Under the pieces are notes generated by a model. It made no database searches, was not told the origin of the DNA, and worked only from the letters and a program-made list of their open reading frames with translations. Shown here piece after piece: positions 7,389-8,650 of a DNA stretch of 8,650 nt (position 1 is its first letter; each line of letters opens with the position of its first letter). The stretch covers positions 1 through 8,650 of the forward strand of contig DDBM01000055.1 of assembly GCA_002333125.1 (NCBI GenBank), written 5' to 3'. Both the position numbers and the translations under genes were made by a program. This DNA is from Moraxellaceae bacterium UBA2032. Its GTDB lineage: Bacteria > Pseudomonadota > Gammaproteobacteria > Pseudomonadales > Moraxellaceae.

Positions 7389-7582
7389 GCCGCTTGTCAG
7401 CGTAGCAAACACACAGTATCTTGCGTCATAATAATCCAATACGCGTGAGGCTTGCGCAGATGTCGCTTACTTGTTTACTTTTTGGCCTCGCTCTTTTCGG
7501 CCACCTGTATAACAACGATGCCATGATTGCGTAATGATGATGCGGAAACCCTGAGCATTTTTCAAATAGTGTTATTAAAATT
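7389..7582. other. Non-coding stretch between the membrane-protein gene and minC
   Basis: No credible gene is visible, though 7441-7550 is about 49% G+C by hand count, which looks higher than the surrounding sequence. It holds a 5-bp stem TGGCC/GGCCA (7483-7487 and 7499-7503) with an 11-base loop and no T-run. A box TAAAAT (7576-7581) lies directly before the minC start codon; if it is a -10 element, the transcript would begin at or just inside the start of minC. No good -35 box accompanies it. I find no convincing terminator for the upstream gene. Confidence 0.45.
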
Positions 7583-8290
7583 ATGTCTATGGAAGAAACC
7601 AAAGCCCTGCGTTTAATGGGGCGCGTACTTACCCTTTCTCGTTTGCGTGTGCAATCAACCAACAGTCAAGAAATTGTTGAAGAGTTAACACGACTGACTT
7701 TAGAAAATCCCATGCTCAAGCAAGGCTTACCTGTTATTGTCGAGTCCGTTGAGCTTATAGATCTCGCATGGCTGGTGAAAGTATTAAAAAAGACGGGCGT
7801 GCAAGTAATAGGTATTGCGGATGGCATATTAACCGAGCAGGCTTTACAGCTTGATATGCCGATTATGCCACCTGATCACTCTAACAACGCCGCTCGCGCA
7901 CCAACACCACAAACACCTTCTACTCAACGTCCTGCACCCGTCAACGATATCACCTTACCGACTAAAATGCTTACTGATCCTGTTCGATCTGGCCAGCAAG
8001 TGTACGCTGAGAGTAGTGATTTAATCGTCTTAGGTGCCGTCAGTGCGGGTGCGGAGTTAATTGCTGACGGTAGCATTCATATTTATGGTACATTACGTGG
8101 CCGTGCTATTGCGGGGGCTAAAGGCAACCCCAATGTGCGAATTTTTTGCCGACGTTTTGAAGCGGATTTAGTTGCCATTGCAGGTGTTTATATGGTCGCA
8201 GACCAAATCCCCTCCAATTTACAAGGCAAATCGGTGCAAATAAGACTATCCGATGACAATAATCTAGCGATAGAATTGCTCGATTCGTAA
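7583..8290 (+). CDS. minC: Septum site-determining protein MinC
   Basis: Cell-division inhibitor that, when recruited to the membrane by MinD, blocks FtsZ polymer assembly away from midcell. The 235 residues have the standard two-domain plan. The N-terminal FtsZ-inhibiting domain is about 7-90. A Pro/Thr-rich linker covers 93-120. The C-terminal beta-helix is about 125-233, with RSGQ (135-138) and LRGRAIAGAKGN (171-182) leading to the family signature around RIFCRRFEADLVAIAG (186-201), the region that dimerises and contacts MinD. The start is ATG 7583 or the in-frame ATG at 7589; an in-frame stop at 7538 and the absence of other starts exclude longer forms. No Shine-Dalgarno sequence precedes either ATG, only AT-rich sequence, so initiation is weak, leaderless or otherwise unusual. 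minD follows after 47 bases, as expected for a minCDE operon. Identity is firm. Confidence 0.97.
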   Translation: MSMEETKALRLMGRVLTLSRLRVQSTNSQEIVEELTRLTLENPMLKQGLPVIVESVELIDLAWLVKVLKKTGVQVIGIADGILTEQALQLDMPIMPPDHSNNAARAPTPQTPSTQRPAPVNDITLPTKMLTDPVRSGQQVYAESSDLIVLGAVSAGAELIADGSIHIYGTLRGRAIAGAKGNPNVRIFCRRFEADLVAIAGVYMVADQIPSNLQGKSVQIRLSDDNNLAIELLDS

Positions 8291-8337
8291 CAACGAAGCT
8301 AATTTAAGTTATTTTTTGACGAGAGGAAAAAGTTACT

Positions 8338-8650
8338 GTGGCAAAAATAATTGTCGTTACCTCTGGTAAAGGTGGCGTGGGTAAAACCACAACCAGTGCC
8401 TCTTTTGCAACAGGCCTTGCCATGCGTGGCCATAAAACTGTCGTCATCGATTTTGATGTTGGCTTACGTAATCTCGACTTAATTTTGGGCTGTGAACGCC
8501 GTGTCGTTTTTGACTTCGTTAACGTGATTCACGGTGAAGCCAAACTGCAACAAGCACTGATTAAAGACAAAACCATTGAAAATCTTTATATTCTTGCGGC
8601 TTCACAAACACGTGATAAAGATGCACTGACGCAAGACGGCGTTGAACGTG
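8338..8650 (+). CDS. minD: Septum site-determining ATPase MinD (3' end outside window)
   Basis: Peripheral membrane ATPase of the ParA/MinD (deviant Walker A) family that, with MinE, sets up the oscillating or polar gradient carrying MinC. The first 104 residues are visible and closely follow the E. coli protein as I recall it. The deviant Walker A motif GKGGVGKTT spans 10-18 with signature Lys11 and Lys16. Asp38 and Asp40 lie in VVIDFDVGLRNLDL, followed by GCERRVVFDFVNVIHG and ASQTRDKDAL. The start is GTG at 8338, giving the expected MAKIIVVTSGKGG beginning; AGAGG at 8322-8326 is the ribosome site, with a rather long 11-base spacing. Cotranscription with minC is likely from the 47-base gap without a terminator. 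The ATP-binding residues in view are intact. The C-terminal membrane-targeting helix and minE would lie beyond the window. Confidence 0.97.
   Translation, partial: MAKIIVVTSGKGGVGKTTTSASFATGLAMRGHKTVVIDFDVGLRNLDLILGCERRVVFDFVNVIHGEAKLQQALIKDKTIENLYILAASQTRDKDALTQDGVER

Noticed and set aside
7227..7439. Minus-strand open frame of 70 codons over the end of the membrane-protein gene
   Set aside because: It is mostly antisense to the C-terminus of the supported gene, with no recognisable features.
7426..7662. Minus-strand open frame of 78 codons across the minC start
   Set aside because: It overlaps the minC N-terminal coding region, has no recognisable domain and no clear ribosome site. The part outside minC is noted as unexplained sequence instead.

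Overview
The window comes from an AT-leaning bacterium. The Min proteins are clearly gammaproteobacterial in type, and the company they keep (a 7TM-DISM hybrid kinase and a large DUF349 protein) fits a low-GC gammaproteobacterium, perhaps of the Thiotrichales type. That last placement is a guess from protein style only. All six supported genes lie on the + strand, and both ends of the window cut a gene.

Layout: (1) 1-1791, the 3' part of a hybrid sensor histidine kinase (seven membrane helices, HisKA, ATPase, receiver), closed by an intrinsic terminator at 1826-1849. (2) 1989-3170, a CaiB/BaiF-family protein that carries the catalytic residues of alpha-methylacyl-CoA racemase. (3) 3171-3514, a non-coding gap with one copy of a dispersed inverted repeat, a promoter-like -10 and a strong terminator-like hairpin just before the next gene. 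(4) 3515-6220, a 901-residue glutamine-rich, helical DUF349 protein of unknown function. (5) A second, perfect copy of the inverted repeat with a T-run at 6255-6302. (6) 6369-7388, a membrane protein that looks like a four-helix voltage-sensor domain with a long soluble helical tail and no pore. (7) 7389-7582, a non-coding stretch of unclear nature. (8) minC at 7583-8290 and the start of minD at 8338, the usual beginning of a minCDE division-site operon.

Only minC and minD clearly work together: MinD is the membrane ATPase that recruits MinC, which blocks FtsZ assembly away from midcell. The other four genes are separated by gaps of about 150 to 350 bases with terminators or repeats, and look like independent transcription units. 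I see no CRISPR array, tRNA, rRNA, insertion sequence, phage gene or defence system. The less ordinary signals are the pore-less voltage-sensor-like protein, the pair of dispersed inverted repeats flanking the DUF349 gene, the terminator-like hairpin in that gene's leader, and the odd stretch before minC, which has no Shine-Dalgarno sequence.
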